From Xylaria sp. FL1777 (lineage: Eukaryota > Ascomycota > Sordariomycetes > Xylariales > Xylariaceae), in NCBI GenBank assembly GCA_022578965.1, contig MU400507.1, positions 62,001 to 126,000 of the forward strand: DNA of 64,000 nt, written 5' to 3'. The number at the start of each line of letters is the position of its first letter. Position 1 is the stretch's first letter. A program made the position numbers and the translations under genes. The notes beneath the pieces are model-generated. The model searched no databases. It was not told the origin of the DNA and saw only the letters and a program-made list of their open reading frames with translations. Positions 13,780 to 24,964 of this stretch are shown here, in pieces.

Positions 13780-15792
13780 ATGGCGTCTGAAAAGGGTCCT
13801 GTCGCGACGGAAGCCCCGCCCTTCGCGCCGACCGCGCCTCAAACTCACGCTGCTTTGTCTGCTGCGTCCGTTGAGTCTATAGCTGAGGCGGCTCGCGCGT
13901 CGCTGAAACGGCACCGAGAAGCTACACCTACGTCGCCATCGTCTGTATTGCCACCGACCTTTAGCTCCGACTTACCCCCGTCGCCGAGTAAGGCTGCGCG
14001 GATCGCCGGCCTCGCATCAAGACATTCTCCTGCGCCGCTAACAGCCGCCGCCGCCCTGGAGGAAGAGCGACGTAGAGAAGAAGAACAATATAGGCTTCAG
14101 GTCTCTGGCATAACCGACAACCCAGTGTACAGGGCGCAAACTGCATTGCTGTCGGCCAGTGCTCTTGCTATGAGTCGGCCTGAGGATGAACCTCAGGACA
14201 ACCACCAGCCAGCAGATGCGCAGCCTGACGCGTCTCCTCCTATCTCTATACCGGTACCTAATATAACAGAATCCGACGTCAAATTAGATGCCGGAACCGA
14301 CGAGAACTCAGCAGTCATCGAAAGTCTAGGAAATGCTAGCGCGCCCGTTGAGACTAGCTCTGGGCCTATGGAAGCTGATGCGCGTAATAGCCAGGTCGGG
14401 TTTGGTGCACAACCATCTGCTCCGATGGAAGATAAGAGTATACAGTCATTGTCATACCCTGGCATTCTGCCTCCAAATGTTAATATGCCGGCCCCCCCAC
14501 CTCGTGGGATGAGCATGCCCATGACTGCAAATGCGCCAACAGCTCCGCGGTCGCCCAATTCCAAGAAGCACAAGTGTCCTTACTGCGAAACTGAATTCAC
14601 TCGTCATCATAACCTAAAAAGTCATTTGTTGACACATAGTCAAGAAAAGCCTTTCGTTTGTCAGACGTGCCAGATGCGTTTCCGCAGGTTACACGACTTA
14701 AAGCGTCATTCAAAGCTACACACTGGAGAAAAGCCGCACATATGCCCTAAATGTGACCGAAAATTTGCGCGTGGTGATGCCTTGGCCCGGCACAGCAAAG
14801 GACCTGGTGGGTGTGTTGGCCGCCGAAGTAGCATGGGAAGTTTTCTCGGCGAAGAAGATCCAGACGGGGTAAGCCGTTTGGAAAGTGATGACTCGGCAAT
14901 GGCCGGTGTCGTGTATGATGTTTCCATGAACGAAGCTGAGATGACGGAGGAAGAGAAGCGACGCCTTAGTAGTTTGCCAAGTATCAAAGCTCAACACGTT
15001 GAAGGTACATGGATCATGCCCGACCCTTCCGTTGCTCACTTACCAACATCTCCCACTATAGGCATTAACCAAGGACAACTATTTCCTCCAAATCCTGACC
15101 GTGGCTCGGCCAGCTCCACGACTCACACTCCTAACACTAGTATCGGATCTTTACCAATAGGTGGTGGCAATGCGTCAATGTATGCTCAGACTGGGATGAC
15201 AGAAAGCCCTAAACCCTTGAGCCCCGGACTCCAAGCTCAGGATTCCATAAATGCCAACAGGCAGCGCTCGCCAAGCTTAACAACACAATTCCAGCAGCAG
15301 CACTTTGGCCGCAATCAGTCTGACCGCCGTACGCCACCAGGTTCGTATATTCATATGCTCAACCCAACACCACCATATACTGAAATCGATCCAGTATCAA
15401 CATTTACCGCTGCCGAAGCCGCCAGGTATGCTGCTTCGGCCGCTTCAGTTGTTAGTGGACATGGCACAACTTCTCAGACAGGATCTGGAAGCTCTACACA
15501 GCAACAGGTTCCTCCAGGCCCTGGAGTGGGACACACGCGAACCCCAAGCGGAACCGGTCAGAATGGTAGTAGTGGTGATAGCACTACCAACAACTTGTTT
15601 GCGACCGACCAGGGAGTCTGGGCCTACATTCATAACCTTGAGGAACAAGTTCGGCTATTGGGTGATCGCGTACAAACAATGGAGGCGACGGAGAGGTCCC
15701 AAGAAGAGAAAATCACCTATCTGACAACCGAAGTCGCAACGCTCCGAGCCCAAGCCGACTTGAACAACCATGCAACTGAGAAGACTAGTTGA
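13780..15792 (+). CDS. C2H2 zinc-finger transcription factor, 670 aa
   Basis: Intronless ORF starting at an ATG in GTCATGG context. Residues 1-260 are low complexity, rich in Pro, Ala and Ser. Three zinc fingers follow at about residues 266-350. The first two are classical C2H2 (CPYC...HLLTH and CQTCQMRF...HSKLH) joined by EKPF-type linkers. The third is CPKCDRKFARGDALARH with a terminal GGC, so its last ligand may be Cys, as in Crz1-like third fingers. A disordered Ser/Pro/Gln region follows. The C-terminus (about 605-660) is a heptad-like coiled coil (NLEEQVRLLGDRVQTMEA), suggesting dimerisation. The protein is expected to be a nuclear DNA-binding regulator. The finger order resembles fungal Crz1/Azf1-type factors, but the orthologue and target genes are not identified. 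It lies nearest the left AT border, with about 1.3 kb of spacer before the next gene. Confidence 0.9.
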   Translation: MASEKGPVATEAPPFAPTAPQTHAALSAASVESIAEAARASLKRHREATPTSPSSVLPPTFSSDLPPSPSKAARIAGLASRHSPAPLTAAAALEEERRREEEQYRLQVSGITDNPVYRAQTALLSASALAMSRPEDEPQDNHQPADAQPDASPPISIPVPNITESDVKLDAGTDENSAVIESLGNASAPVETSSGPMEADARNSQVGFGAQPSAPMEDKSIQSLSYPGILPPNVNMPAPPPRGMSMPMTANAPTAPRSPNSKKHKCPYCETEFTRHHNLKSHLLTHSQEKPFVCQTCQMRFRRLHDLKRHSKLHTGEKPHICPKCDRKFARGDALARHSKGPGGCVGRRSSMGSFLGEEDPDGVSRLESDDSAMAGVVYDVSMNEAEMTEEEKRRLSSLPSIKAQHVEGTWIMPDPSVAHLPTSPTIGINQGQLFPPNPDRGSASSTTHTPNTSIGSLPIGGGNASMYAQTGMTESPKPLSPGLQAQDSINANRQRSPSLTTQFQQQHFGRNQSDRRTPPGSYIHMLNPTPPYTEIDPVSTFTAAEAARYAASAASVVSGHGTTSQTGSGSSTQQQVPPGPGVGHTRTPSGTGQNGSSGDSTTNNLFATDQGVWAYIHNLEEQVRLLGDRVQTMEATERSQEEKITYLTTEVATLRAQADLNNHATEKTS

Positions 15793-17087
15793 GGCAGAAC
15801 TCCTCGGCTAATCTAATTTGCAATGACGAGGATGACCTAGTGGGTAGCCATATAATATCGTATGTCGACTCGGAGAAGATCAGCGTGAAAATGTGTTGGT
15901 TATGATTATTCCCGGTCTTTACTAGAGCGATCAGTTACCTAGGTATGGGTTCAAGCTCATGTGGCGTTTGGGTGTTGGTTGAGCACCAACGAAAAGCTAT
16001 ATGTTTTGTCGATCGTTATTCTTTTAGATATCCTTGGGGGCTCTCCAGCTTTTACAGTGGGCGGTTATCTTGCGTTGCCTTATACCAGTCGTGTCCCAAA
16101 TGTCCGTGTACACTAGAAGCGCAGATAGATTGCCTCAAGGCAAGGACACATTGACCGATTATTCTATCGCTTCATCTAGTAGCTAATACGAACATTGTTA
16201 TGTTACTTCAGAACCCTTGACGTTTTGTGGACAAATCTGAGCTAATTAGTACTATTTTGTTAACGGTAGAGTATGCATAAAATTACGTACTTGATAGTAT
16301 TAGTTTCCTTTCCTTTGGTTTTTAAAGACTAGAAAGCTTTTGCAGAGCATCTTTAATGAATAATAACACGATTAATGATTATGGAATGGATGAGGCTGCT
16401 CTCTAGCTTCCGCCTACCGTGGACGTCTATCTAGATTAGTTGCCCCTGAGGGTACTTAGGCGAATTGGTTCGGTAGTTACCCCGCGAAAGTGTACTGTGT
16501 ATGGGTCGTATCTTGTTTATATATTGGAGCATCATTTCTACACATTTACACTGCGATATTTCGTCTGAGGGTCAAGTCTCTTTACTTCATATTAAATGGA
16601 GTTAATACTAGAAGTAATAAAGCCTCTTCTACTCCTTTGGCTGTCCTTTGTTGGATGTTGCAAATAACTATCTGGATGGTTTAAGATGAATATACATACA
16701 TACGTATATAGAGTGGGCAAGCAACTTAGCGACATATCTCTAGCCTACGGATAAACTCCCGGGCTTGGCTACATGGATGCTCGTGGGAGACATCTAAAGA
16801 CACGCAGGCATGACTATTGGTTATGAATTGAATGGCAAGCAAGGCTTCTCTCTCAAGGAGAGATTGTCTTCAGTGAGAGACAAATGGAAAATTGAGGTGT
16901 CATTCCTATCTTTTCCTCCTCCCCAGACATGCTCAAACTGCTGACGAGAATGCTTTCCCGGCGCCTGTCTTGACCTCTGACCGGTCCACTGCGCCCCGGT
17001 CTACATATGTATGTGATGCAATCATGCGTATGTGTTAAACAACCCGATCCAGATTTATATATTTCTAATGGTACAGCTAGGTTGAGT
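15793..17087. other. Convergent spacer, no gene recognised
   Basis: Lies between the 3' ends of the C2H2 gene (+) and the complex I subunit gene (-). It holds both 3' UTRs. Short ORFs here (for example 15,945-16,154 and 16,490-16,684) have no recognisable domain and no splice partner. Confidence 0.5.
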
Positions 17088-17957
17088 TCAGCTTCCACCT
17101 GGCTCCTCCGCTGACTTTTCCGCTGACTTTTCCGCTAACTTCTCGGCTAACCTCTTCGCCTTCCGCTCCTCCTCGGCCGCGGCCTGTTTCCTGTAGTGCT
17201 CCGTGATATGGTCAAGGTTCACCGAGTGGCCCGCGGGTACGCTCCAAGGTGATCCGGAGTTGAAAAGCCTATGATATGCGTGTCATGTCAGCAATTTCCA
17301 GTTCCCTTGTTATAATAGATAGATGTATGTTTTGCATCTTCGAGCTCATTCTTGTCGCCACCCATACTATGATCCGTCCTCTTTCAATGGGTGTTCAATA
17401 ATGCAAGACTCGAGCATCCAAGGACGTAATACGGCGGGGAAGGGCTGGGTTTAGAAGAGGAAGAGGTCGGCGGGTGGGCGTACTCAGGCGTCTTGAGCTC
17501 GACGTGCATGCTCTTGCGGGCGTTAAGGAACAGATGCTTATCGTGGGCAGCCTGCTCGAGTATGTCTGTGCGCAACGTATTGCGTGTCTCCCAATCCTTG
17601 AAGTAGTCGAACTGCTCTAGCCACTTGCTGATGCTGGAGGGCTCGCCGTCTGCGCCGGGGCGCGAGATCTGGTAGGCGACGATCGACGTTGGCAGGGCTA
17701 ATGCGAAGACGTAGAAGGCGGTCTGTCGGGAATAGTAGTGTCAAGTCAGCTTCGTCTCGAAAAGCCTTTCAGGGGGGGCAAGCAGGACGGGTTCGGGTAA
17801 GCGAGAGACATACACCTAATGGCTCTTCAACCTTGGGTGCTTCATGGTGATGGTGGTCGTGGCCGTGGCTCTCGGATGCGTAGGATCTGGATGTGCGGAG
17901 GGTCGTTGGCCGAGCACGGCGGGCTACGCCAACCGCTCTTGTTCGGAAGGCCTGCAT
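17088..17957 (-). CDS. nuo17.8: NADH:ubiquinone oxidoreductase 17.8 kDa-like accessory subunit, 187 aa
   Basis: Three exons on the minus strand: 17,957-17,814, 17,722-17,484 and 17,268-17,088. The introns use GTATGT...CAG (91 bp) and GTACGC...TAG (215 bp), and both junctions keep frame (EEPLG|TAFYV and KTPE|LFNSGSP). The N-terminus is Arg/Ala-rich and amphipathic, as expected for a mitochondrial presequence, and is followed by SYASESHGHDHHHH. A single hydrophobic segment lies at about residues 49-67 (TAFYVFALALPTSIVAY), followed by a hydrophilic matrix or intermembrane domain. This pattern is what I recall for the fungal complex I 17.8 kDa subunit, which has a His-rich motif and an LGTAFY start of the membrane helix. 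The C-terminus ends in AEK/SAE repeats coded by GCGGAAAAGTCA-like tandem units. It shares a 702 bp divergent promoter region with SIL1. Confidence 0.8.
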
Positions 17958-18659
17958 CGCGATATCGGGTGATGCGTGGTGCCAATTGGCTTCAACAATC
18001 TATGACGGACAGAGCGAGCTTCAAGAGCTTCGACACAACTCAACTCAACATGGAGATGATACCCTCAGGGTGGGTTAAATTGAACCAATCACGCTCGCTG
18101 TTTTACAGTGCACTGTGTAGCTTTTTACAGTACTAATGGCTGCTAATACTGTACATTGCATACTGTCCCCCTCAGAAGGGTTGCAAACGCTAGGTCATAA
18201 ATAACCTCATGGTCAATTCTTTAAGATCGTTTCAAATTATCAGAATCAGTTCAAACTTAGATATATTTAATGTCATATGATGATTCTACTTGAAGCAGTT
18301 GAAGTCTGACGAATATAATAATGGAATCATAATACTGGAATCAGAATTTGTATAAAACTCTTCCACAAGCTTCTTCGTTTTATGTGTCTTTTTGGCCCTT
18401 GCAAACTGTCCTTTTGGGAGGTCATCGCTACTTGTGTTTAAATTTCTACAATAGTTCCTAGTCTACTCTCCTACCCTCTCTCTATCCTCCTATATTAACG
18501 TATCACAACCCATTAAAACATATAAGCTCATATTAATACCATTGCGATTTGGCGAAGACGCTACCGCCGAACGGCTCTACAACTCAAAAGTGAGACCCAT
18601 CTTTGTCAAGCCACTTAGTCGGAGATCAACCTCGCAATTCCTACCTCTATAATCCCAGA
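17958..18659. promoter_or_regulatory. Divergent promoter region of nuo17.8 and SIL1
   Basis: 702 bp between two start codons facing away from each other. No TATA box could be assigned with confidence. A pyrimidine-rich stretch at about 18,460-18,500 precedes SIL1. ORFs in it (17,819-18,136) overlap the first exon of the minus-strand gene and are shadows. Confidence 0.6.
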
Positions 18660-19928
18660 ATGACCATACCATACTTGCGTAATCTAGTGCGCGTTGTGTT
18701 TTTATTCTTATTTGCTTATTCTGCGTTCTGTTCCCTCACCTCTGCTGCATCATCTCCAGCGGCATCACCCGCCGCCGAAACCGAACTCATCTGCCATACG
18801 GACAATCCAGCAGAATGTTATCCCAAGCTGTTTTCAGCGACGGAGGAGTTTCAGGTTGTACATGACGACCAGGACCTACCTCCAGGGTTGCATGTGCAGC
18901 TTGATATTCAGACGGGTCAGAAACGAGCCAAGCTCTACAATCCAGACGAGGAAAATCCAGCCCTCGCAGGCTTGCCAGTCGACCAAGATGTGATTGTGAT
19001 CGACCCTGAACCGCCACAAGACCAGGAGCCCAGGATACGAGCCGGTGCGCCAGCGTATGAACCTGTTGGAATGGTCAAAGCGCCGCAGGAGAAGAATGAG
19101 GAGTTCTCTCAAGCTCTTCACACAATCAAGAAGAGCTCCAAGAACCAAAAATCAATTGAGAGGAGCGCTTTAGATGAAGCACTACAGCTCCTCGATGATT
19201 TATCCCACGACATATACTACGGTCTACAGATCGCAGAGGACGCAGAGGCCGTGCAGTCACTGTTCTGCCTTCTGCTTAGAGGAGATGAGGCCGGAGGAGA
19301 GGGACGACCTTTCACAGAGCGAGCTGATTTCATGGCATCTTCTACCCTGTCTGCAACCGTTGGGAACAATGCACGAGCACTTACCGCTATTGGAAAGTCT
19401 TGGGATAGCATAACAAAAAAACATTGCGAGGGTTCACATTCGATAAGAGATGAGCTGTTCCATCACTTGGCGCCCACAAGCGAGCCAGGTACGCAACAAG
19501 AATCTGAAGAAGCAGAACTCATCCGGATTTATCTCCCGGTAATCAGCGGGCTTCTGAAGAGTCCAGAAGTAAGGACCGAATTTCTGGATAATGACGGGAT
19601 GCAGAGCTTCCTACAGATTCTGCTTAGAGACGGTGCAGTATGGGAATCGAGGAGAGCGAAAGTTGCTCAGATCATCTCGGATACTTTCCTCGATGAGGAG
19701 TTTGGCGCAACTCTAGGCCTATGGCCTAGACAACAGCAGGTAGATGCTGGCAAATGCCCCGGAAATGGACCTCAATCACTAGACGACGAGTGTTGGGTAT
19801 ACCACCTGGGCAAAATTCGACAAGGTGCTGAGGCTCTGGAGTGGAGCACACATCTACTTTCTCTGATACAAAAGGCAGAAATCCCTAGTTCGTCGCTAGA
19901 GACGCTGCCGAGACATATCGAACTGTAA
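18660..19928 (+). CDS. SIL1: SIL1 nucleotide exchange factor of the ER Hsp70 BiP/Kar2, 422 aa
   Basis: Single-exon ORF. The start chosen is the ATG at 18,660, because translation from here places a hydrophobic signal peptide at residues 1-32 (VRVVFLFLFAYSAFCSL); the upstream extension has no ATG. The mature part begins with ICHTDNPAECYPKLF, a Cys-containing block typical of fungal SIL1, and continues with an Asp/Pro-rich segment (LPPGLHVQLDIQTGQKRAKL). An all-helical armadillo-like region follows (about 150-400), the part that contacts the BiP ATPase domain in this family. The last four residues are HIEL, a variant of the HDEL/KDEL retrieval signal, consistent with the ER lumen. SIL1 promotes ADP release from BiP during translocation and folding. 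The length is normal for fungal members. Confidence 0.9.
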   Translation: MTIPYLRNLVRVVFLFLFAYSAFCSLTSAASSPAASPAAETELICHTDNPAECYPKLFSATEEFQVVHDDQDLPPGLHVQLDIQTGQKRAKLYNPDEENPALAGLPVDQDVIVIDPEPPQDQEPRIRAGAPAYEPVGMVKAPQEKNEEFSQALHTIKKSSKNQKSIERSALDEALQLLDDLSHDIYYGLQIAEDAEAVQSLFCLLLRGDEAGGEGRPFTERADFMASSTLSATVGNNARALTAIGKSWDSITKKHCEGSHSIRDELFHHLAPTSEPGTQQESEEAELIRIYLPVISGLLKSPEVRTEFLDNDGMQSFLQILLRDGAVWESRRAKVAQIISDTFLDEEFGATLGLWPRQQQVDAGKCPGNGPQSLDDECWVYHLGKIRQGAEALEWSTHLLSLIQKAEIPSSSLETLPRHIEL

Positions 19929-21964
19929 TGAATTAGTAGCATCATTCCGTCGAAATACAATCACGATTACCGCCTATCTATAATGTTGTTTGGTTGAGTA
20001 GCACTGGCAGTTATATTAACGACAGAGTCGATGTTGACGGCATTAATTTTGGGAAGCAGCATAAGCCAAGCAGATAGAAATTCACGACTGTATAAGTAAC
20101 CTTAATTGTCGCTTCGTCGAATATCTTCGGCTAAGGAACGGAGCTGACGTCTCCTAAATAACGGAACACGGCATTCCGGCATAGCTCTCGCTCCAGTGGA
20201 CCATCCATGCGGCCACCTGTCGGGTGCAATGGGCGCCGAGCCTGTGCGAACTCCTCGTGCAGGCGCCGCGAGGAAAGAGCATAGCTACACCTAGGTAGCT
20301 AGCCGCCCTGTTAGCTTCGAGGAGCTCTAGATTTGTATCACTAATGAGGGATGACACGTGCACTGATGCAAAGCTACTTAGTATCTTCTAAGTTGTGTGT
20401 GAAGAAATAACAGACAGCAATACACACTGAGACCAACGTCTCCGTGTTTGAAGGCGGCCTGAAGTAGCCGTCCTCTGGCTTGTTAGACGTGACGTAGTTA
20501 CGGATTGTTAGCAACATATTGATAGTTGCTCATTCGTGCCTCATGCCGTATTACCGGATGGGCAACTACCTATCGGTATAGGTACCTTTTGATGAAAGTT
20601 ACTTAAGTACCTATTTGGTATGTACCAATTCATGTCCAGATGCAGGCATTTCTAATTTCGTGGGAACCTGCATACTACTGTAGCTAGTTAGGTGGTTTTG
20701 TCATATGTACAGTAGGGCAATATCTATGTACTAAAGATCGTCTTGGCCGTCTCTTTCTCCCTAGTATACTTGTATAGAACCACAATCATAAACAACCACT
20801 AATAGCTATAAATCTCTCCAACTCACCGAGAAAATGAATGTATTCAGCTCATTCTGAGCTAATTTATTAAAACTTATAATACGACTCTTTGGGAAATTGA
20901 CCCAGACTATCTGGCCCAGTTTACATTTATTTATTTCTCAGCTCACTGTTTACAGCGAGGTAAGAGGCAGGTAAGGTACCCGAGGTGGGGTTCGCTTAGA
21001 GGGTCGCAGCCGCGAAGGGATGCAGGTTGCTGCATTGTCGTCCAACCAAAAGCTTGCGGGACCCCCTGGCTTGGCTGGTGGGCAGCTTGGCCTGGGCCAA
21101 TTCACCAATCAAAGGCACAGAAAACAATTGTCCGGCGGCTATATCGAACGCGCACTTGCGTCAACTAACTCGACGTAACTAGCCAGGAGCTCTCTGTGAA
21201 CCTCTCATCTCCATCATCGCGCCAAAATCTGCGAAGCCTTCCCTTGTTTGAGGAGGATGGACGAATAGAGATGGCTCGTCCACCACTCAGCGGCCGTCCT
21301 TGCGACTGGGACAACGTCGTCTGTGGACCGGCTACTGTAGGACGGTATCTCCCGGTCCATGATGACAAGCCTGCCCTTTGCCTGTTATGTTGATATGTCC
21401 ATGGCTGTATCTAACTGCAATGTGCATGTGCTTTAACCCCGAGTCACTGTGGCTTCATTCAAGGTTGCACGTTGTTGTATTGTGTGTAAGTATCCAGGTA
21501 TCCAGGTACAGTTGTGCCTTGCTTTAATAAATCTGGCCGCCACCTGCATCTCCCTCCCTCCACACCTTTTGCTCCCATTGTCTTCCTGACTCTCTCTTCC
21601 CATCCGAGAATCTGGGTTGCATTTCTTTTCTTCATTGTCTTCCGTAAATTACATTCTCTTTATAGTACAGCACACCTAGGGTACTATTCCTTTCACAAGG
21701 ACACTTGCGCCACTCTTCTAATATCCCTTCCGAGTCGTTCGAATCAGCCCGGGGATAGATTTCCTTTCAAAAGCCTAACACCGTCGTCTTCTCATTACTA
21801 CGTACGGCACTACGCTCTGTTTCCTCTTCAACTCTCCCTTGGAGGGAAAAGTCGTCATTCTTTTACTACCATTCAATACATGCTAAACCTACAAGCTGGT
21901 ACTTTGAGCTTTAGCTTCTGTAAATAATTTATATTTCAACATACTTTCTTCATATTCATTCACC
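19929..21964. other. Intergenic spacer of 2.0 kb with long 5' leader of the next gene
   Basis: No gene recognised. TACCTAGGTA/GGTACC-type short palindromic words cluster at about 20,560-20,700. From about 21,530 onward the + strand is pyrimidine-rich (CTCCCTCCCTCCACACC) and probably forms the promoter and long 5' UTR of the membrane protein gene. Small ORFs at 20,154-20,363, 21,165-21,368 and 21,514-21,927 show no family features. Confidence 0.5.
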
Positions 21965-24964
21965 ATGGCTGCTGTTGCCCCTCACTCCAAACCTACCAAC
22001 CCCTTTGACACCATGTTCGATGATTCCAACCCCACGGAGAGCACGAGAGACGAGTGGGAAGACTGGGATATCTCTAGCGATGACGATTCTCATCATGCCT
22101 CGCACCCCAACGGCCTTCTCATCGACCTGTCCGACAGCAACCCCAGACATAAGACAAGAAAGTCGTATTACAAGCCCGCCAGTACTCGCCTCACACAACA
22201 TCGACCTGTCCAGCTGCCTCGGGTTAAGTCTAGAGCAAGGCAGAAGGCCCAAAACGCTAAGGCAGGTATCACACTTGTCACTGATATGTCGCAATTTCAT
22301 CAAGCTGGGGCCGCTGCGCAGCAACAAAGTGCAGATGTCACAAACAAAACCAAGTTCGCCCACACTCCTGCTCTCCAAGCATTAGAGGGCAAGCAGAGTT
22401 CGCCGTCAATTGGTAGCTTCGCTTGGCTGAAGCGAAAACCTGGAAATGCGGGCGGCAAAGGGTTGATTATGTCCGATGATCATTCGTCAGACCTATCTCC
22501 AGCCTCTCGACCTATAATCATTGGAATTTCCGTTCCATCAGACGAAGCGGGAAGCCACCAGGTCAGTCCACAGACAGCTGTCGTTGAAACACCTATGGAC
22601 ATGCGAACCTTTTCTCAAGGAGCTGGTGGCAAAGCCCCAACGCCTCAGCAACTACGCTCTGTATGGTCTCCAGATACAGAAGTTAGCGACTCTCCATACA
22701 GTGGTAGAAGAGCAGTCTCAAGTATTTACTCGCAGTATACCACGTTCGGGGCTCCTCAAACAGATTCCAATGTACCTCCTGTTCCAGCATTGCCCTCTAT
22801 GGTAACGTCAAATCAGCCTACAGGATCGCAAGAACAAAACGACGAAGACAGTAGTGCTCCCTGCACCCCCTTCGAAGAAGATGATAGCCCCGTCGCTACG
22901 CGAAAATCACATAAATCAAAGACGCCTATCATAAGCCCCGAGAGTGCAAACAGTAGAGCACACGGCTGGTGGGACCACGTTACCACTCCTTTCACGCCAC
23001 AAGCTCACAACAATCCGTTCAAATCTCAACCGCAACAAACCGGCTCGAGTTCTACATCAACCCCCAAGGAATGGTGGAGTGGTCGTGATGAGAAGAAGAA
23101 CTCTCCACGGAGATCACATTTGACCATTATTACACCCACCAATCTAGGGGAAAGGGGAGCTAATTCATTAGGAGTCATCATGCCCGCCCCCGAAAACAAC
23201 CCTCATGAGCAGAGTCATGCGGAAAAATCACGCGCTCTGCTGGAAGAGAGTCAATCCAATGACGCTCCACCACCATATGAGTATTCAAAATCGCACACTG
23301 ACGCCAAGGTTGCTTTCTCTCAGTCTTATGTTAACTCTCAACCTGTACCATCCCCCGGGCCCGTGACACCAGGCCTGCCAGGGACAATGACTTCTCAGAG
23401 TGGGATTAACCTCGCCGATATCCCTTTGACGCCATCAGGAGTGCGCCCAGTACCCGGTGCAGTCCTCCCAAATCGCGTGGCTGGATCATACAGAACTGGC
23501 GATCACTTCTACGAAGCGCGAGGTAAAGCTAACAAAACGGAACGACAGCGGCGTCGTCATGAGAAAGAAGATGTTGTGGCAAGGAAGGTTGGCGGCTTCT
23601 GGAGGGGTCGTGGATGTATTCCAGAAGAAGGGTGCTTTGGACGAAGTGGCCGCGAGGGCCGAAAGAGAAGGAGGGTCTGCTTGGGTATCTTGGGTGGCGT
23701 AATTGCTGCTATCATTCTTATTATTGTCCTTGTGGTTGTTCTTACGCACAAAGCAATGTCTTCAGCGAAGGCGCCTGGGACTAGTGCTGCTCCCGACTCA
23801 TCCGACGTTCCCAAGTCGTCTGCCGTACCCGTACCCGTACCCACACCCACATTCTGGCTGAATCTAACGGATTTTCCGCCAATGCCGACAGGTGTGTTGA
23901 CACTCACCGAACCTAAGAACACAGCGGCGGTCGCCGGCTGCTTTACCGATGACACACCTTCGACTGCGTGGTCTTGTGCGTTACCGAAGGAGGATCAAGA
24001 ACCAACCCAACTTGAGTTCATCTTCCAGGTCCAATTTGATAACAATACACGAGCTCTATGGAAGCTAGCTGATGAGGCCGACACACATGTGAAGCTGGCT
24101 GAACGGGCTGAAGATAGCACGTACCATCGAAGGGAGTTCACGACTGACACCGGCTTTAAGCCTAATCCGGAGCCGCCTTCACTGGATGAGATGAGATTCC
24201 TGGGTAACACAACTGATAATATCAAGTCTGAAAGAAAAGAGGGAGAACCGACACCTTTTTTTATTAGCTTGCTAGAATCGATCGACAAGACTGTCGGGCC
24301 GAACACGCTCACACGAAGACAAGGCGGCAATGCCATTGGCGGAGCCTCAGGCAACGGCGCCGGCAACTTTAACCTCACTCAGATTCTGCCTGCCCCCGAA
24401 CTAAACCCCGACGGTACGGGAGCGCCCGCACGCCTGTTTCCTCTCTCCGTACAACAGCCCATCCGCCTCTTCGATCGCGGCCTGTCGACCGAGCATTACG
24501 GCTTCTACACGTACTTCGACAAGACAATCTACATGGTAAACAGCAAGAAGCGGGACCCCGCAGACGAAAACGGTGGGGTGCCCATCGAGGACGCGAAGGC
24601 GCTCGTCACGTTTACCCAGACACGATTCCTGGTTCAGATCTGGACGCGGATGGATAACGGAACGCAGTTGCTCAACTCTACCGACGCCTCGCCGAACGGA
24701 AATGTTAATCCAATGCCTTATCCTATCACTGTCATCGAAGATATGCATGGTGGCAACCCGTCATTGAAGAATGACTTTTCCTACGGCGTACTTAGCAACA
24801 TGGAGATAAACCGCCAAGAGGCGAGCCTGATCGCTGCGAATATCGGATTCCAGGGCACCCTTGTCAATAGCAGGGGCAGCGGTGATAGCTCCTTGGGAGG
24901 CTTTGATGGGGGTACTGGTGGGTGTAAGTGTGAGTGGGTGAACTTTGAGAGTCAAACGGGTTGA
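21965..24964 (+). CDS. Large single-pass membrane protein with disordered cytoplasmic domain, 999 aa
   Basis: Continuous ORF starting at CACCATGG, a strong fungal start context. Residues 1-540 are Ser/Pro/Thr-rich and disordered, with an acidic N-terminus (DEWEDWDISSDDD). A basic block (residues about 525-570, RQRRRHEKED and GREGRKRRR) precedes one transmembrane helix at 571-595 (LGILGGVIAAIILIIVLVVV). A Ser/Pro linker and a predicted extracytoplasmic domain of about 390 residues follow, with paired Cys (AGCFTDD...WSCALP), several N-glycosylation sequons and a final GGCKCEW. The positive-inside rule puts the long N-terminal half in the cytoplasm. Similar fungal proteins are often labelled 'glycoprotease family' in annotations, but no protease motif is visible, so I would not assign an enzyme activity. 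It may act as a cell-surface or wall-linked anchor or sensor; this is inference. Confidence 0.85.
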   Translation: MAAVAPHSKPTNPFDTMFDDSNPTESTRDEWEDWDISSDDDSHHASHPNGLLIDLSDSNPRHKTRKSYYKPASTRLTQHRPVQLPRVKSRARQKAQNAKAGITLVTDMSQFHQAGAAAQQQSADVTNKTKFAHTPALQALEGKQSSPSIGSFAWLKRKPGNAGGKGLIMSDDHSSDLSPASRPIIIGISVPSDEAGSHQVSPQTAVVETPMDMRTFSQGAGGKAPTPQQLRSVWSPDTEVSDSPYSGRRAVSSIYSQYTTFGAPQTDSNVPPVPALPSMVTSNQPTGSQEQNDEDSSAPCTPFEEDDSPVATRKSHKSKTPIISPESANSRAHGWWDHVTTPFTPQAHNNPFKSQPQQTGSSSTSTPKEWWSGRDEKKNSPRRSHLTIITPTNLGERGANSLGVIMPAPENNPHEQSHAEKSRALLEESQSNDAPPPYEYSKSHTDAKVAFSQSYVNSQPVPSPGPVTPGLPGTMTSQSGINLADIPLTPSGVRPVPGAVLPNRVAGSYRTGDHFYEARGKANKTERQRRRHEKEDVVARKVGGFWRGRGCIPEEGCFGRSGREGRKRRRVCLGILGGVIAAIILIIVLVVVLTHKAMSSAKAPGTSAAPDSSDVPKSSAVPVPVPTPTFWLNLTDFPPMPTGVLTLTEPKNTAAVAGCFTDDTPSTAWSCALPKEDQEPTQLEFIFQVQFDNNTRALWKLADEADTHVKLAERAEDSTYHRREFTTDTGFKPNPEPPSLDEMRFLGNTTDNIKSERKEGEPTPFFISLLESIDKTVGPNTLTRRQGGNAIGGASGNGAGNFNLTQILPAPELNPDGTGAPARLFPLSVQQPIRLFDRGLSTEHYGFYTYFDKTIYMVNSKKRDPADENGGVPIEDAKALVTFTQTRFLVQIWTRMDNGTQLLNSTDASPNGNVNPMPYPITVIEDMHGGNPSLKNDFSYGVLSNMEINRQEASLIAANIGFQGTLVNSRGSGDSSLGGFDGGTGGCKCEWVNFESQTG